From Polytrichum commune (Eukaryota; Streptophyta; Polytrichopsida; Polytrichales; Polytrichaceae): 60,000 bases of DNA. This document shows positions 58,429 to 60,000 of the stretch, piece by piece; positions within the stretch are counted from its first letter, which is position 1; every line of letters begins with the position of its first letter. The DNA is taken from assembly GCA_950295325.1 (NCBI GenBank), contig OX485806.1, positions 37,698,001-37,758,000 of the forward strand, written 5' to 3'. The position numbers and the translations under genes were made by a program. A model generated the notes under the pieces. It worked only from the letters and a program-made list of their open reading frames with translations, was not told the DNA's origin and did no database searches.

Positions 58429-60000
58429 GCACCCCCGCACTAGGGGGTGTTGTGGCCGGACCGGTTTGGGATATGGGCTAAGCGGGAGGTAGCGGCCGGG
58501 TAGGGAGGCCGTCCATGCCAGCGGGGCAGGTCTGTGCCGGGGGCCACAGTGGCACCGGCCTGTGCCGGAAAGTGACAGACTTCATCCACGGTCTTCTGTC
58601 CCCCCCCCCTCCCAGGGTCTGAGGCCTCCCACGCACAGAATGCTCCGCGGCACCGCACACTTGGAGGGTTGTCGAGCCTCTCGCACGCTCTGTCCAAACC
58701 ACGGACACTGCTCGCAGAGATGGAGCCAGGGTCAACAATCGACAGCGAGCTCCGGGACTTGTGTTTCGGGTGCAGAAAATCTCCATCCCTGCACGCTCTT
58801 GTATGGGGTCGTAAAAAATTGTGTGGCCTCTTTGGTCTGCGCCCGTGACTTTTCCGCGCCCCCTTCGCAGGCTGCGCGTCCTGTGCAATGGCTCCCTAAC
58901 CCTCGCCTGTGTGCGACTCGCGGCAAAGTAACAGCTTGGGTGGCCTTGGTTCTTGTTTCTCTGTTCGCAGGTTTTGTTGCTTCAGTTCCGCGGCGGATGG
59001 ATGGTGTAGGCTATGCAGAACCTTGTGCCGCCAGTAACTTCGGGCGCGTGCGCCTGTGGCGCGAGTCGTTCCCGTTGTCATCGTTGTTTTCGACGTCCTT
59101 CTTCGCATGCCCTCTTATTGTCTCCATGCATGCGGCTCCTGGGTTCCTTGCCCCTTCGCTTCCGCTCTCTTTTTGTTGCACAACAGTTCACCGCGATGTG
59201 GTGAACTTGGCCCCCTCTTGCGGCATAAATTTCCTGCCGTTGGTCGCAGCACCTTTGTTGTGGCGGTGTTGCTTTCGGCACCCACACGTCAATGCATTCC
59301 AGGATTTCCTTCTCACAATGCGCATGTTTCTGTGCACAGGGTGGAGGACTATTGGCGGGGTTACAAGCTATTCTGCTTTGGTTACTATTCGCACTCTCCG
59401 CAACACGTCCAGGAGTTTCGGGAGTCCAAACTCAGTACGTCCATTTCTTCCCCCCCTGTTTGCGTGTCTGTTTAGCAAAATGCACATTTCCTTGGAATTT
59501 CGTATTTGGTTATTGAGGACTGCGCATGGCTTCTCCTCCCGCAAGGCAACTTGTGTGGCGCAGGCATGCCGCCGGTACATCTCCCTCCCCACACGCGGTG
59601 CGTGCCACCTGCATGCAACTTCTCCCGCTTGTGGAGATGTATTGCAGGTGGGAGCTGCAAGAAGATTGCAGCAATCTGGAAGGTCTCATGTTGCGGTTCG
59701 ACTCTGAGGCCGAGCTCGAGTCGCATGACCTCGGACACGCTCTACTATTCATAGTTCACAACGATGAGGAGGGTTTGCCTGCGTCTACGCCGCACATCCA
59801 ACGCGAAGCTGCAGAAGACCTGGTCGCCGGCCCCTTCGAAGTGCTGCGGGGGAGGCTGGCTGCAATGGATGCCGCGATTCGAACTCTGCAGCCTCAGGTG
59901 CTTGCAGTTATAGGTTACATTTTAGAATTCACCTTTCACGAGAACCTCTTCTGCACCGTGACGTGCTCTTCTGTATCGTGGCATCCATGCAGTTCCCTGC
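58429..60000. other. GC-rich block, possible PIF-like element start
   Basis: Base composition changes abruptly to GC-rich and stays so nearly to the window end. The first bases are GGGCACCCCCGCACTAGG, preceded by TAA; this is like the starts of the PIF-like MITEs (GGGCCACTTTTACACTAG at 17,518). CACCCCC/GGGGGTG makes a small hairpin there. The other end lies outside the window, so an element cannot be proven. The block holds a possible multi-exon gene listed separately. Confidence 0.35.
59340..60000 (+). CDS. Possible multi-exon gene, unidentified, cut by window end
   Basis: Three putative exons join in one frame across GT-AG introns: 59,340-59,434 (peptide VEDYWRGYKLFCFGYYSHSP...), 59,564-59,597, and 59,648 to the edge. 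The last is open for all 353 bases and starts WELQEDCSNLEGLMLRFDSE; its FEVLRGRLAAMDAAIRTLQPQ looks helical. An earlier ATG at about 58,721 (MEPGSTIDSELRDLCFGCRK) could begin the gene, but I cannot link it. I do not recognise the protein. GC-rich DNA has few stops, so chance is a real alternative; the agreeing splice phases are the main support. Confidence 0.3.

Noticed and set aside
58562-59707. 381-codon open frame in the GC-rich block
   Set aside because: It runs across splice-like sites, is rich in Arg, Ser, Pro and Cys as expected of random GC-rich DNA, and matches no family I know. A different frame gives better exon structure near the edge.

Overview
This window is nuclear DNA from a land plant. 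The evidence is spliceosomal introns, a plant-type U2 snRNA gene, a plant-style secreted glyoxal/aldehyde oxidase, a plant 2-oxoglutarate dioxygenase, the plant form of eIF2B-delta, and a Ty1-copia retrotransposon surrounded by many miniature inverted-repeat elements (MITEs). The sequence alone does not fix the lineage. The dense, repeat-rich intergenic DNA and the unusual copia primer site would be compatible with a non-flowering plant, but that is only a guess.

Layout. Positions 1-21,700 hold no gene I can support. They begin with a strongly strand-asymmetric, C-poor block (1 to about 2,790), followed by layered repeats: a dispersed family here called DR1, Tourist/PIF-Harbinger-like MITEs with TTA or TAA target duplications, three copies of an approximately 500-bp element with GGGTGGCAACT ends, a 588-bp element with an 8-bp target duplication, and a spaced array of small palindromes. 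An intact intronless glyoxal/aldehyde oxidase gene lies at 21,711-23,324. Positions 23,500-31,200 are repeats again, including diverged direct repeats, a MITE and a near-perfect 29-bp hairpin. A U2 snRNA gene lies at 31,241-31,435.

Positions 31,895-41,854 are one minus-strand Ty1-copia element with 259-bp LTRs that differ at one site and a 5-bp target duplication. It was later split by a 3.1-kb insertion with terminal inverted repeats and by a 1.6-kb insertion carrying an 11-unit 44-bp tandem array. Both insertions keep the pol frame in register. The primer site beside the 5' LTR resembles the internal (half-tRNA) initiator-Met site of Drosophila copia rather than the tRNA 3' end.

A four-exon 2OG-Fe(II) dioxygenase gene (46,849-49,345, +) and a nine-exon eIF2B-delta gene (50,811-56,492, -) follow in tail-to-tail orientation. 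The eIF2B-delta 5' flank is repeated upstream in decayed copies. From about 58,429 the base composition switches to GC-rich, and a possible unidentified multi-exon gene runs off the right edge.

The genes are ordinary housekeeping and enzyme genes with no sign of a shared pathway. The most unusual biology is in the mobile DNA: priming of the copia element, the nested insertions, the C-depleted block, the palindrome array and the hairpins.
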